DNA from: Hymenopus coronatus
Taxonomy: Eukaryota; Arthropoda; Insecta; Mantodea; Hymenopodidae
Assembly: GCA_030762935.1 (NCBI GenBank)
Contig: CM060898.1
Location: forward strand, 95,896,781-95,960,780
Reading direction: 5' to 3'
DNA length: 64,000 nt
The notes under the pieces are model-generated. The model was given only the letters and a program-made list of their open reading frames with translations, was not told the DNA's origin and did not search any database. Positions 47,172-57,970 of this stretch are shown piece by piece (positions within the stretch are counted from its first letter, which is position 1; every line of letters begins with the position of its first letter). A program made the translations under genes and the position numbers.

Positions 47172-47600
47172 AACAATAAAAAACCTGATGTGTTCCATTC
47201 ACATGATTTTCTCTACTTATTCTGCAACAAATTATTTTTATAAAGCCTTTTCTTGTATGTACTTCATGCTAATTGAGATACAATTAACAGATATAGTGTT
47301 ATTATTTATTTCCTTGAGGTGCAAGGGAAATAAGGGAATACACTATACTAAAGCAATAGTCAAATCTTTTAATATCTGGTTGCTATTTGGTGACCTTGAA
47401 ATTCTGTTCTAATTGCTCGGTGAGGATGAAAAGTGAAGAGAAAAACGAATGATAACTTTTCATGTGAGAAAATTATAAGTATTGGAAAATTTAAACCAAA
47501 ACAAGGAATTCTTGGAAATGATTAATTTCACAAAAAATGTGTCTGACATAAATTGTGCGATTTAACAATAACTACATTTATTGTGTAAGATTTAGTGTAT
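47172..47600 (-). repeat. repeat X, copy f (partial)
   Basis: Minus-strand copy beginning (tail) 'gatgtgttccattcacatga', through 'tgctaattgagataca' and 'tgaccttgaaattctgttct', to 'gacataaattgtgcg'. The head half is missing. Confidence 0.7.
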
Positions 47601-47639
47601 CATTTCTTTATTTTTATTTATTTATTTTTACTTTCTCTA

Positions 47640-49365
47640 TAGGCACTATGTACATAGTGTATAGTGACTGTATTGCACTCTACCAAAAAATTTGATACTG
47701 AGATTTCACCTGAAATATATGTTTTAGGGTCCCCTTTATCTAAAAAAAAAGCATTTTTGGAAAAAGGTCCATGTGTGTGCGTGTGTGTCCATGTGTCCGT
47801 GAACATGATAACTCAAAAACGAAAAGAAGGTAAAATACCAAACTTGGTATTTAAGTTTAGTATCTTCCAGGGATGCGACACGAAGATTTTGAGAAAAATC
47901 CCCCCACCCCCAACTACCCTTTACATGGAACTTTTTTCGAAAATTTTGATTTTCTCAAAAATGGCTCTAACGATTTTGATTAAAATTTCGATTATTAAAG
48001 ATATTTACCTGACAAATAAAATGTATATCTTGAATTTTCTGGGAATAGCCTCTGAAGAGTAGTTTATTGTGGATGAATTTTACTGAGTTTTGAATAACTG
48101 CTAAACCATAAGAGATGGACAAAAACTTACTACGCAACAAATATAGAGCACATTAAAACACACAATTTATGTTATATACATTTTTTTCGTGAAGTTCGTT
48201 GTTTTTATGGCATTCCTTATTTATACTTTCTCCATACGCACTATGTACATAGTGTATAGAGAAAGTATTGCACTCCACCAAAAATTCGATATTTCACCGG
48301 AAATATATGTTTTAGGGTCCCCAATATCCAAAAAAAGCATTTTCACAAAAAGGTCCGTGTGTGTATCCGTGTGTCTGTGAACACGATAACTCAAAAACGA
48401 AAAGTGGGTAAAATACTAAAGTTGGTATTTAAGTTTAGTAACTTCCAGGGATGCGACACGAAGATTTTGAGAAAAATCCTCCCACTCCCAACTACCCTTT
48501 CCATGGAACTTTTTTCGAAAATTTTGATTTTCTCAAAAATGGCTCTAACGATTTTGATTAAAATTTCGGATATTAAACATATTTACCTGACAAATGAAAT
48601 ATTTATCTTGAATTTTCTGGGAATAGCCTCTGAAGAGTAGTTTATTCTGGATGAATTTTACTAAATTTTGAATGACTGCTAAACCGTAAGAGATGGACAG
48701 AAACTTACTACACAAAAAATGTAGAGCACTTTAAAACACACAATTTATGTTATATACATTTTTTTCTTGGAGTTCGTCGTTTTTGGGACATTCCTTATTT
48801 TTGGTTTCTGCTATGAAAAACGTATACTTTTCTCATACAGGAACTTGTCAACTCCTATCCATATAAACAAAGGAACTTCATTGACATAGCAACCAGCTTG
48901 CGACTATCACTTTAACCTACGGTTGTTCCTTATTTCGCTTCTACTTACAAGGAAGCGAGTAATAAAACTATGTCTGCTAATTTTTTCTGATTAGCATAAA
49001 GTAAACAGAAGTATAAGCTTTTTAAGAATTATTTGTTACAGGGATATGGAGAAAGTCATGTGAATGGTACACATCAGATTTTTGTTTTCTGCTATGAAAA
49101 ACATACATTTTTCATACAGGAATTTGTCAACTGCTGTCCATACAAACAAAGGAACATCAGTGACATAGCAACCAGCTTTTGATTATCACTTTAACCTATG
49201 GTACTCCCTTATTTCACCTCTACTTACAAGGAAGCAAGTAATATGGCTATTTCTGCTAATGTTTTACTGATTAGCATGAAGTAAATAGAAATGTAAGCTT
49301 TTTAAGAATTCTTTGTTGCAGGGATATAGAGAAAGGCATGTGAATGGTACACATAAGATTTTTTT
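47640..49365 (+). repeat. repeat X, copy g: head and tail modules each duplicated
   Basis: Best-preserved locus. A head module of ~595 bp is present twice (palindrome 'gcactatgtacatagtgtat' at 47643 and 48238). A tail module of ~281 bp is then also present twice ('ctatgaaaaacgtatac' at 48811 and 'ctatgaaaaacatacat' at 49092). Each head has 'gtattgcactc', a TG-rich run, 'ataactcaaaaacgaaaag', 'cttccagggatgcgacacga' and 'atagcctctgaagagtag'. Each tail ends 'gaatggtacaca(t/a)ca/agatt'. Long open frames here are not supported as genes. Confidence 0.85.
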
Positions 49366-49539
49366 TATTTATAGCATCAACCATTTCTGAGTTATCCATT
49401 GTTATTACTATGACTTTTTCAACACTTTACTTTTTTACTTTTTGAATACTGTAAACCTAAGTTGTTTCTTGCAACCATAGAAGAACATGCCATTCCAAAG
49501 CTAGTATATAGTGTTCCATGTATAAACTTCTGTTTCTCT

Positions 49540-49792
49540 TTCTCCTTTGTTGTATCCATAATGAAATGTGTGATGAAACAATGCAAATATTTGTCTGAGT
49601 TAACATGAAATAGATGAAGAATAAACTTTTGCAAGTATAGTTTGTGAACGCTATATAAAAATAAATAATAGTAGGTTGAGAAAGTCATGTAAATGTAACA
49701 CCTTAAAATTTTACTTTCTCTACCACTAACCCAAAAATTAATGCAGAGATTTCATTAGAAATGCAAGCACTGATGGCCCATGAATAAATTAT
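49540..49792 (+). repeat. repeat X, tail-to-head junction fragment
   Basis: Tail sequence ('gagaaagtcatgtaaatgta', 49679-49698) runs straight into head sequence ('tttactttctctaccactaa', 49712-49731). This shows that copies can lie head-to-tail. Confidence 0.6.
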
Positions 49793-50605
49793 CTGATGTG
49801 TCATTCACATGACTTTCTCGAGCTGTTCCACAAACAACTTTTCTTACAAAAGATTTTTCCTTTATTTACATCAAGCTAATCAAGATAAACATTACCAGAA
49901 TTAGTCTTATTACTTGCTTCCCTGCAAGTTGAAGGGAAATAAGGGAGTGATCGAGGCTAAAGCAATAGCAGAATCTTTTAAAAGCCGGTCGTTATATGAA
50001 ATAATTGAAATTTGATTTTAGGAGTAAACAAAAAAGATGACTTCAATTTGAGAAAAGAAGCTTAACATTGAAACCAATGAATCAGAATATCTTTAAAATG
50101 TTTACTCTACAACAAAAATGTATATGACATAAATTGTGTGTTTTACCAAGATCTATATTTTTTGATTATCAAGTTTTTCTTTATCTCGCAGTTTACCAGT
50201 TATAAAATGGTCATCCAGAATGAAGAGGCCTTCAGAGGCTATTCCCAGTAAATTCAAGATATTCATTTAATTTCTCATGAAAATATATTAAATATATGCC
50301 ATTTTAATCAAAATCGGAGCCATTTTTAGGAAATATTCCATGTAAAGTGTAGTTGGGAAAAGGAGGGGTTTTCTTGAAAATCGTTGGTTGCATTCTTGGA
50401 GAACTTATATACCAAGTTTGGTATTAACCAACTTTTTGTTTTTGAGCTATACTGCCCACAGACACATATGAACATGTTTATAAAAATGCTGTTTTTATTC
50501 AGGGTTCTCAAAACATGTATTTCTAGTGAGATCTCGGTAAGAAATTTTGGGTGGAATACAATACCTTCTCTATCCACTTTGTAGATTGTACATATGTGCT
50601 ACAGA
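49793..50605 (-). repeat. repeat X, copy i
   Basis: Minus-strand copy from 'ctgatgtgtcattcacatga' (tail) through 'ccttcagaggctattcccag' and 'aatatatgccattttaatcaaaa' to 'gaatacaataccttctctat' (head). It abuts the + strand copy starting near 50610, head to head. Confidence 0.8.
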
Positions 50606-51234
50606 AAGTAAAAAAATAGAAAAAGGGTCATATTTATGGCTGTGAACAATATGTCTCAATCACGAAAAGTCCTTTAAACCCAAAATGGGTATTTTAAGTT
50701 TAGTATCTTCAAGGATGTGAAACAAAAATTTTCAAGAAAATTCCACACCAAATTACTCAAATTTTAAGAACTGGGGTCTTAACTTTTTTTATTAAAATAC
50801 CATTATGTTATAAGTTTGGTGTCAAATGAAATGAATATCTTGAATTTTCTAAGAGTAGCCTTTGAAATTCTCTTCATTGTGGATGACTTTTACAGAACTG
50901 GTAAACTATAATCACACTCCACAAAATAATTGTTTATCTTGTTAAAGTAGATAATATGTTGGATACCTTTTCTAATTAATTATTTAATGAATTAATTTTT
51001 TTTAATTTTTATTTGCTGAGACATTACTTACTTGTTATTAAAATTTTCCAATACTTAATATTTGCTGTAATGGGAAATCATTACTAGATCTTCTTTTCTT
51101 TAATACATTTTTTACACATTTTTCAAATGGGAAGTCATTTTGAGCTTTTTTTAACCGGCCAAGCAAAGAAACCCTAATTTCATTGTCATCACATGGCAGC
51201 CCTCAAAATTTAACTATCATTTTAGCCTAGTGTA

Positions 51235-52433
51235 CAGGGTGAGTAAAAAGAATGGAACAATGCTTGTAACTTTGTTGTTATAGTTTTGTGAAGTGATATT
51301 TTTTAGAAAAGCTGTAAGAAATCAACATGTTTTCATATTACAATGATTGTGAATAGGACATGATTTTTTTTTTGTTTAATGACAATTTTTTTTTCCCCTT
51401 CCTTCTTTCCTTCATTTTTTTGGCCCTCAGGTCTCGGAACATACAGGTAGATGCTTTTTTTAAATTTATTAGGATGTATTACATCACATGAAATTTAAAC
51501 CAAGAAAACACATTCATAACAAAATTAGTGGTGCTGTGTTGTAACACATGATGAATTCACTTCAAAAGGTGTCAAAATGGCCTCCATTTACTGCCAAACA
51601 ATGCCAAAGTCTGTCTTTGAAATAGTTAATGTTTCCAGCAACACTGATCAGTTGCATTCCTAACCCAATTCTTCGCTTTAACTCTTCAAGATCTCTTGGT
51701 CGGTCCTTGTAAACCCTTCACTTCATGAGCTTTATCACCATCTGTAACTCGTTTTGGCCTTCCAGCCTTTACCTTATTCTTAACACTTCCAGTTTCATTG
51801 AATTTTTTCAAAATTTTTCTTATTGTAGAATGAGTAATCATTGTTTCTGGATGCATTTCATTATACAAGACACAAACCTCTACTTGGGTCCTCCTCCTAT
51901 CACATATCCGATCATCTTTAGTATTTCAATTTGTTGTCTTTCTGTAAGTTGTGCCATGGCTAATTACTTTCAGAAATATTTTGCAATTAAGTATTGTTGT
52001 CCTTATTAGCTTAGCTTTTGTCGGTATTTGTTTAATCCAAAGCCACATATTGCCCACCTGGGTAGCATGGTGGTAGCGTGTCTGCTTCACATTCAAAAGG
52101 CCGTGAGTTCGAATCTCGCTTAGGGTGAGTTACCCGGATAAGGTTTTTTTCGGGGTTTTCCCTTATCCTGAGAAGACGAATGTCGAGTAATTTTAAGCTG
52201 CCTGGACTCCGATCATTTGAGCATCATTTCAACAATTTCATTCATCGTCCGATATGACCAACCAGATTAAAGGATGTTAACTTATTTAAAAAAAAAAAAA
52301 ACATTTATTGAAGTAGCCTACTGTATTGTTTAATTCAAAACCGACTCTATTTGAAGTAATATAAAAAAATATCACTTCATAGAGCTGCAACAGCGGGGTT
52401 ACAGGCATTGTTCCATACTTTTTGCTCACCCTG
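51235..52433 (-). mobile_element. Tc1-like transposon, non-autonomous, with SINE inside
   Basis: Terminal inverted repeats of about 47 bp ('cagggtgagtaaaaagaatg' at 51235; complement of 'atactttttgctcaccctg' at 52433), flanked by TA on each side. The minus-strand transposase remnant starts AQLTERQQIEILKMIGY (about 51957). After a frame change come YNEMHPETMITHSTIRKILK, FNETGSVKNKVKAGRPKRVT (51868-51686, the HTH region) and a C-terminal LKRRI..AVNGGHF-like end. The catalytic DDE core is deleted. Confidence 0.85.
52057..52305 (+). mobile_element. tRNA-headed SINE (SINE-C) with A tail
   Basis: A box at 'tagcatggtggtagc' and B box at 'gtgagttcgaatctc' (52103-52117). The body has 'ggttttttcggggttttccc', and the tail is an A13 run ending at about 52302. 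It is inserted into the Tc1-like element. The target duplication is not clear ('acatattg' versus 'acatttattg'). Confidence 0.8.
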
Positions 52434-52559
52434 TATATGCTACCCGTATTTCCCTTCTACCCAGAAGAAGCAAGTTTGATGTTGATCTCAATTAGTATGA
52501 AATGGAAGAGTTTGCTTTTTTAACAAGTTTCAAAGAAAGTCTGGTTAATGGAATGTATC

Positions 52560-52790
52560 AGATTTTTACTTTATCATGTTTCTGTGGTGAGTAAAGGAAA
52601 TATTCTACCACCCAAAAGTTTACTATGATCTCCCTCTCGCTCTGCCCTACCACCAAAAATTTTGCTTTACATGGAGATTATTTGGTTACCTATTTTTTTA
52701 TATTCTGAAAAATGGCTCTGACAATTGTTATTAAAATACTGAATTTTTAAGATATTAGTCTTATTATTTTCTGCTGAATGTCTTCTTCAT
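52560..52790 (+). repeat. repeat X, copy k (head fragment)
   Basis: Follows the tail of copy j directly. 'ggaaatattctaccacccaa', then 'gaaaaatggctctgacaatt' and 'aatttttaagatatt' are head landmarks. It is diverged and incomplete. Confidence 0.55.
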
Positions 52791-53717
52791 AATCAAGTAA
52801 TGTCATGGCATTTGTTTACAATTTACATAAAGTACATACCTAATAATCATATAGTCTTTTTCATTATCATCATCTTCCTAACAGGTAATAGACCTAGAAG
52901 GATTGTTCTCACACCATCAGTTTACTACCGAGCATCGCTGTGATCTTTTCCCATATCTTGCTTCTGGGTATATGCTTGACATACTGGAACCAATTGTTCT
53001 TGATTTTTGATGAACATACTGGATGACAGGTTCCATTCACAGTTCTTGTAGGATGTCTTTGTTTTGTTTTTATTTAGTAGTGTACAGTGTATCTGCATCA
53101 TTTGATAGGATCGTTAATACATGAAGTATTTTCAAATGGGCCCGAGATCTATATAGTTTATGGTAATTCAAAATTTATCTTTTCAAATAAGAGAAAATCC
53201 AAAAAAGAACCTATCCTGGTAGCTTGCTCCAATCAGGGTTCATACTCGGACCTTCAGAATATGAGTCAGATTTGCTGCCCTCCACACCATAGAAGCGGGC
53301 AGACAGATTACCTTTCTAACCATCCAAATGTAGTAATATAAACAAAAATGCTAATTTGTATGTACAAGGGTTATTTTTAAAATAAAAATATCTTGTGTAT
53401 TTGCAATGAAATATGAACTACTAAATATTTTTCAATAATTTATTTTTAATTTTTAAGTTTTTTAGAACCGTGTTACACTTCTGCTGCCAGTCTATTTAGG
53501 AGTATCTAGCTGTTCCAGGAGTTAAAAACTTTCTTAATTGAACATGAGCTAATCTCTTAGTGGATATTTACATGTGAAGGACATAATACAGATAAAATAA
53601 GATGAAGGTTATTTGGCTCACAATGAATTTCTATAAGAAGATCCAAAAGAATTTTATACTACAATGAGAATTTAAATTATTGTGATAACTATGTAGAAAG
53701 AAAGCAGAATGAAATCA
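52791..53717. other. no recognisable feature
   Basis: Intron sequence without a supported element. Confidence 0.4.
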
Positions 53718-54224
53718 AATAATCTGATGCATTCCAATCACTTGACTTTCTCTACAAGCCTTTGTTACAAAAGGGTATTCCTTTATATACATATTGGTAA
53801 TCAAGATAAACATTAGCAGAAATATAAAAAGAGTTTATGGTATAAATTGTGTTTTTAAAGATCTATTTTTATATATTATATTTGAAAAATCCATCCAGAA
53901 TAAAGAGGTCTTCAGAAGTTATTCCAGAAAATTCAAGATATAAATTTTATTTGTTATGTAAATATCTTTAATATATAGTACTTTAATCAAAATTGTGAGA
54001 ATCATTTTTGAGAAAAACAAAATATTCAAAACCTGTTCCATATAAATGGTAGATTGAGATAGGGGATTTTCTTTAAAATGTTTGTGTCTTTGTGGAAGAT
54101 ACTAAGCTTATATAGCAAATTTGGTATTTAATGGTCTTTTAATTATTGATCTATGCTGTCCAAGACCACACACACGTAAACATGGACATTTTACTGAAAA
54201 GGCTTTTTTGGTATTCAGGGGACC

Positions 54225-54879
54225 TGTAACGAAAAAGTTGGTTCGTGTGTATTTAATTTTATTAATTTGTTTTATACTTTTATCTTGTAGACTCTTCTCT
54301 CTTCTCAGGTTAGTGTATACAAGACGCATTCTAGATTTTGGTTTCAACTACCATCAATAAATATTGTTATTATTTCTGAATTTATTGTAAATCTTGCTGA
54401 TACATAAACTTACGCAGGATCAAGTTATAACACTTCTTTTTCACAAGAATACATCTTTTGCTTTCTTCTTGTTTCGTTGTTAAAGAAACGATCTTCCTTT
54501 TTCTTTACAGCTATTATAAACAGAAATGTCTGTGTTGCCGTGCATTCATTCTAAGGCCAAGTAAGTCTGTATGTTTTTGCAATGCATACGTATAAATCTT
54601 TTCCTCTCTTTCTATCATTGTTGCGATTGTTGGTCAGTCTCCAGCCAACACATATCATAAACTCCTTTATTTAAACCTTTTTGCATTGGAATGAACACAC
54701 GTCTTGCAAATATATTAATAACACAAATAAAAAAAATCCAGCAATTACAATTTACACAAAAATTAACAGTTAAATGTACACTTTAAGTTATTTAGCCAAA
54801 TAAATAGCCAAGTTAACAATAATAAAAGTATAAAATAATAACCTTATTTGTTATGGCTTGTGGCCTTAATATTGTTACA
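54225..54879 (-). repeat. 3' LTR
   Basis: Starts TGTAAC and ends GTTACA on the + strand, a perfect 6-bp inverted end. Very similar to 59230-59885. Confidence 0.9.
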
Positions 54880-55111
54880 AATGCCCTTTGACAACAATTT
54901 TTTTTTAAACTTGTGCAATGGCCTCTCTTGCATTTTTACAATGTTGTTGTCATAGTCTATACATTTCACATTAAAAAAAAAAATTGCTGTCAAATATCTC
55001 TCAGCATACATACTATTTCAAAAAGTGCATAAATCATCAACTAGACATTACTACTGGAAATGTTATTGTTATTTGTTTGTGTAGTGTAACTTTCCAGGAA
55101 ACTTTTCTTCT

Positions 55112-55742
55112 TCATTCTGTCCTTTTTTCTATATTCTTCAGCTCATTCCTTTCATCTTCTTTTTCGGTTTCTATTTCATTATACTTCTTCAATATCTGTT
55201 TATGGTAACATCTGACTGTTTTTCCTTTTGCGTCCACCAATTCAAAGGTATGATCTCCAAATATTTTGCAAATAATAAGCGGTCCACGATATAACAGTTC
55301 TAATCTGTGGTATCTTTTCTGCGCTGCTTTTGAAATGTTTCTTTCCGTAAGCAATACTTTTTCCCCTATTGAAGGATTCCAACAGTGTCTGTGACGTTTT
55401 ACTCTTGTTTTTCTTCTTTCTGCTTTTTCTCTTACTCTTTTAAATGCAATGGCGGTCTTCTCCTCTGGTGTTAGTTCTTGGTCCACCGATATTGTTTTTG
55501 GTATGTTTGGTATTATAGGTTCAGCTTTTATGTTTAGCATCAGCTCTAAGGGCTGGAATTCAGTAGTTAAGTTTATTGTCCTGTTTATTAAATCTTCTAT
55601 TCTTTGACATTCAGAAACCCAGTTCGTGTGATTCTTGTGACATAGGATGCGGAAGTAGGTACTAATTCTTTCTTTGTTATTTGCTGGATTCTAAACCCAA
55701 CACAATGGATTTATGTAGGGAGAAGTACTAAGCTCTATTATA
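55112..55742 (-). pseudogene. pol deletion junction and integrase C-terminus
   Basis: From 55742 the frame reads the RT start (IIELSTSPYINPL). After a stop it is already integrase: RISTYFRILCHKNHTNWV, EFQPLELM, then the open frame 55540-55112 with AFKRVREKAERRKTRVKRHR, IGEKVLLTERNISKAAQKRY and YRGPLIICKIFGDHTFELVD. The join is at about 55680. All catalytic RT and integrase residues are lost. Confidence 0.85.
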
Positions 55743-56600
55743 TTATTTCTTTAACATATTGTCTATAATTTCCTGTGCCTGACCTCTAATTGCATTCGGT
55801 ATAGGCTGGCATTTATGGGTGTATGGTTTTTTGTCTTTCACCTCAAAGTAGTGTGTATATTTATTACATCTCCCCAATGTATTAGAAAATATTTGTGGGT
55901 ATTTGTTTAGCAATTCCCATAATTTATGCTTTTGTTCTGGGGTCAAGTTATGTGTTTCTTCTACCTTGGTGTTTATTAGTTTTGCTATTTGCGCATTTTT
56001 TTCTACACTATTCATACTCTTTAGCTTTGATTGCCTACTATTTCCTTTTACTTCTCCTATTTCTATTTCTTCTTGACAACGTATATTGTCGCATATACCC
56101 ATACTAGTATTACTCTCATAACACTGCATATTTTCCCCTTCAATCTTGTGCATTTCTATACTCATTACTACATTTATCTCATCTAAGTAAATAACTTCTA
56201 CAAAAAATCTCTCCTTTTCCATATTTATTTCTTCATCATATCTATATTCTTCTATCAGTGTAATTTCTTCTATTAAGGGTACTATTACTCTATTACCGTC
56301 TTCCTCATGACACAGTAAGTATTTTTCGAAATCTAATTTGGCTTTCCAGAAATAAATTAGGTCACATCCTAAGATTATAGTTCTTATTAAGTTTGGTATA
56401 ACAAGAGCAATTATTTGTGTAGAAATACCTTCTATTTCCAAGTTAATGAGTATTTGATACTTAACCCTTTCTTTACATTTACCTATAGCTACACTACAAT
56501 ATACTCCACAGACTGGTAAGTAATTTACATACTTTTGTTTTAATAATCTTTGAAACAATATATCACTGCAGACAGATGTACTCGCCTCGGTATCTAACAT
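55743..56600 (-). CDS. retrotransposon protease and RT N-terminal fragment
   Basis: A 285-residue open frame. MLDTEASTSVCSDILFQRLL is a retropepsin-like active site with DTEAS in place of D(T/S)GA(S/T). VIPNLIRTIILGCDLIYFWK is the flap and ILG-D region. A linker follows, then KLWELLNKYPQIFSNTLGRC and YTHKCQPIPNAIRGQAQEII, the usual entry to gypsy RT. It ends LKK, shortly before the deletion. The Gly to Glu change at the active site probably inactivates the protease. Confidence 0.8.
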   Translation of the reverse strand: MLDTEASTSVCSDILFQRLLKQKYVNYLPVCGVYCSVAIGKCKERVKYQILINLEIEGISTQIIALVIPNLIRTIILGCDLIYFWKAKLDFEKYLLCHEEDGNRVIVPLIEEITLIEEYRYDEEINMEKERFFVEVIYLDEINVVMSIEMHKIEGENMQCYESNTSMGICDNIRCQEEIEIGEVKGNSRQSKLKSMNSVEKNAQIAKLINTKVEETHNLTPEQKHKLWELLNKYPQIFSNTLGRCNKYTHYFEVKDKKPYTHKCQPIPNAIRGQAQEIIDNMLKK

Positions 56601-57066
56601 TGCTTCATAGATTTCACCATAATTGTAATCCGAATCTCTGGTGGATTACTTAATTCTGTCACATTTTCCTTCTCCTCGATTTTCTGCAAATTATTTAAAG
56701 TACTGCCTGTGGAATCGAATCCATATGTCACAAGATCACTATCAGGAGCTACATAGTGTCTTAGTTGCAGTTTTCCGTTAGCATACAACCGTGTTGCACG
56801 CTATTTACTGGGTCATACGTTGTACTTTGTATTTCATTGGTCCCAATTTGGGTTTCCATTTGTTGTCCTTGTCCACTAGGATTTGTGTGATTGAACCTTT
56901 GATCCCGAGAATTATCATTCCAAAAATTCCTCCTAGGTTGGTAATTCCATCGGAATCTACCGTCTCTCCTATTATCATAGTTATATTTTACAGGCAAGTA
57001 GTTTACCCCAGGATTATTACTTTCCCTATGGTTATTTCCATCAGCTCTTTTCTTTCTATAGGTCAA
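56594..57066 (-). CDS. retrotransposon basic (nucleocapsid-like) region
   Basis: Two overlapping frames. 57066-56761 is rich in Arg, Asn and Gly (KYNYDNRRDGRFRWNYQPRR). 56788-56594 leads into the protease. No CCHC knuckle is visible; the Arg/Asn-rich tract may do the RNA-binding job, as in gag proteins with RG-type tails (inference). Confidence 0.6.
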
Positions 57067-57097
57067 TGACCTTGGTAGGGTGTCATCATATCTTTCC

Positions 57098-57970
57098 CTA
57101 GCATTGTTTCTGTTGTGGGGGAGATATGTCCTGAGATTCTTTGTCTGTTTCTTGGTGCCCCTCCCTCAGGAAAATCTGTTTCCTAGTTTGTGTTATTGTG
57201 TGATTACCATTGTTTGCGCGTATTTTGATTGTTTCTTTAACATTAGTTTGAGTGTCACCTTCATAATTATTGTTTCTTGGTCTATGCATGGTTTGTGTAT
57301 CTAATGATGTTAAAAGTTTTATTACCTCGGCAGAACCTACTGGTCTAGCTACTACTAAGTGATGTCGTATATTTTCTGGGAAGTGACGAGATACTGTACT
57401 GATAAGTTCTTGTTCTGACATGGGTGGATCTGTCAACTTGTACCTATTTGCTATTTGCATGAAATAATCAGTCATGGATATCCCTTCCCTTGAGTCATAC
57501 TTTCCAGTTGCTAGCTGTAATCTTATTTTATTCTGAACTGCTTGACTCCAGTAACGAGACAAAAATAGTTTTCTGAATGTGTTATAGCTGTCGTTACCTC
57601 CTAGCGACACTCTCAACCATTGCATGGCACTTCTCTTTAATGACTTTCTCACCACCATCATTCTTAATTCTTTTAGCACCCGTTTTATTCTGAAGTAATT
57701 CTCCAGTTCTCTGATATGATGCTTAGGGTTATCTCTAGATTCCTCCTTGAAAGTTGGGGGTGAGATTTCATTCAGTATGTGTGTAGTGTAACAGGTGTTT
57801 TGGTTTATGTATGTGGGATGTATTGTTATATAGTGATCATTATTTAAATAGTCTTGAAACAATGGATTGGCAGCATTGCCATTGTTACCTTCACTTTGAT
57901 AACTTGTTACAGAACAAGCATCACATGCATTATTATCATTAAACCTATCATGATTATTATTTAAATTCAT
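57098..57970 (-). CDS. retrotransposon gag, capsid-like domain
   Basis: An intact 290-residue frame. LNEISPPTFKEESRDNPKHH, IRELENYFRIK, then MQWLRVSLGGNDSYNTFRKL and FLSRYWSQAVQNKIRLQLAT. This is the Retrotrans_gag pattern 'xxFxxYFxx...AxxWxxxxxxx...FxxxFxxxYWS'. It continues to MTDYFMQIANRYKL and HFPENIRHHLVVARPVGSAE. It lies upstream of the basic region in the same element. Confidence 0.8.
   Translation of the reverse strand: MNLNNNHDRFNDNNACDACSVTSYQSEGNNGNAANPLFQDYLNNDHYITIHPTYINQNTCYTTHILNEISPPTFKEESRDNPKHHIRELENYFRIKRVLKELRMMVVRKSLKRSAMQWLRVSLGGNDSYNTFRKLFLSRYWSQAVQNKIRLQLATGKYDSREGISMTDYFMQIANRYKLTDPPMSEQELISTVSRHFPENIRHHLVVARPVGSAEVIKLLTSLDTQTMHRPRNNNYEGDTQTNVKETIKIRANNGNHTITQTRKQIFLREGHQETDKESQDISPPQQKQC

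Larger units (their letters stand above)
50606..52580 (+). repeat. repeat X, copy j (interrupted)
   Basis: Head parts at 50606-50900 ('aagtttagtatcttcaagga', 'tagcctttgaa'), middle to 51232. A Tc1-like element is inserted at a TA (51233-51234), and the tail resumes at 52436-52580 ('gttgatctcaattagtatga', 'gtatcagatttttac'). Confidence 0.75.

Noticed and set aside
47664..48640. Open frames of 132 and 93 codons in repeat X that agree between tandem copies
   Set aside because: Differences between the two copies fall at least as often on codon positions 1 and 2 as on position 3, and other copies are frame-broken. Shared openness reflects recent duplication, not coding constraint.
55895..57304. 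Plus-strand hydrophobic ORFs suggestive of membrane proteins
   Set aside because: They lie opposite the retrotransposon gag and protease frames and are antisense shadows.
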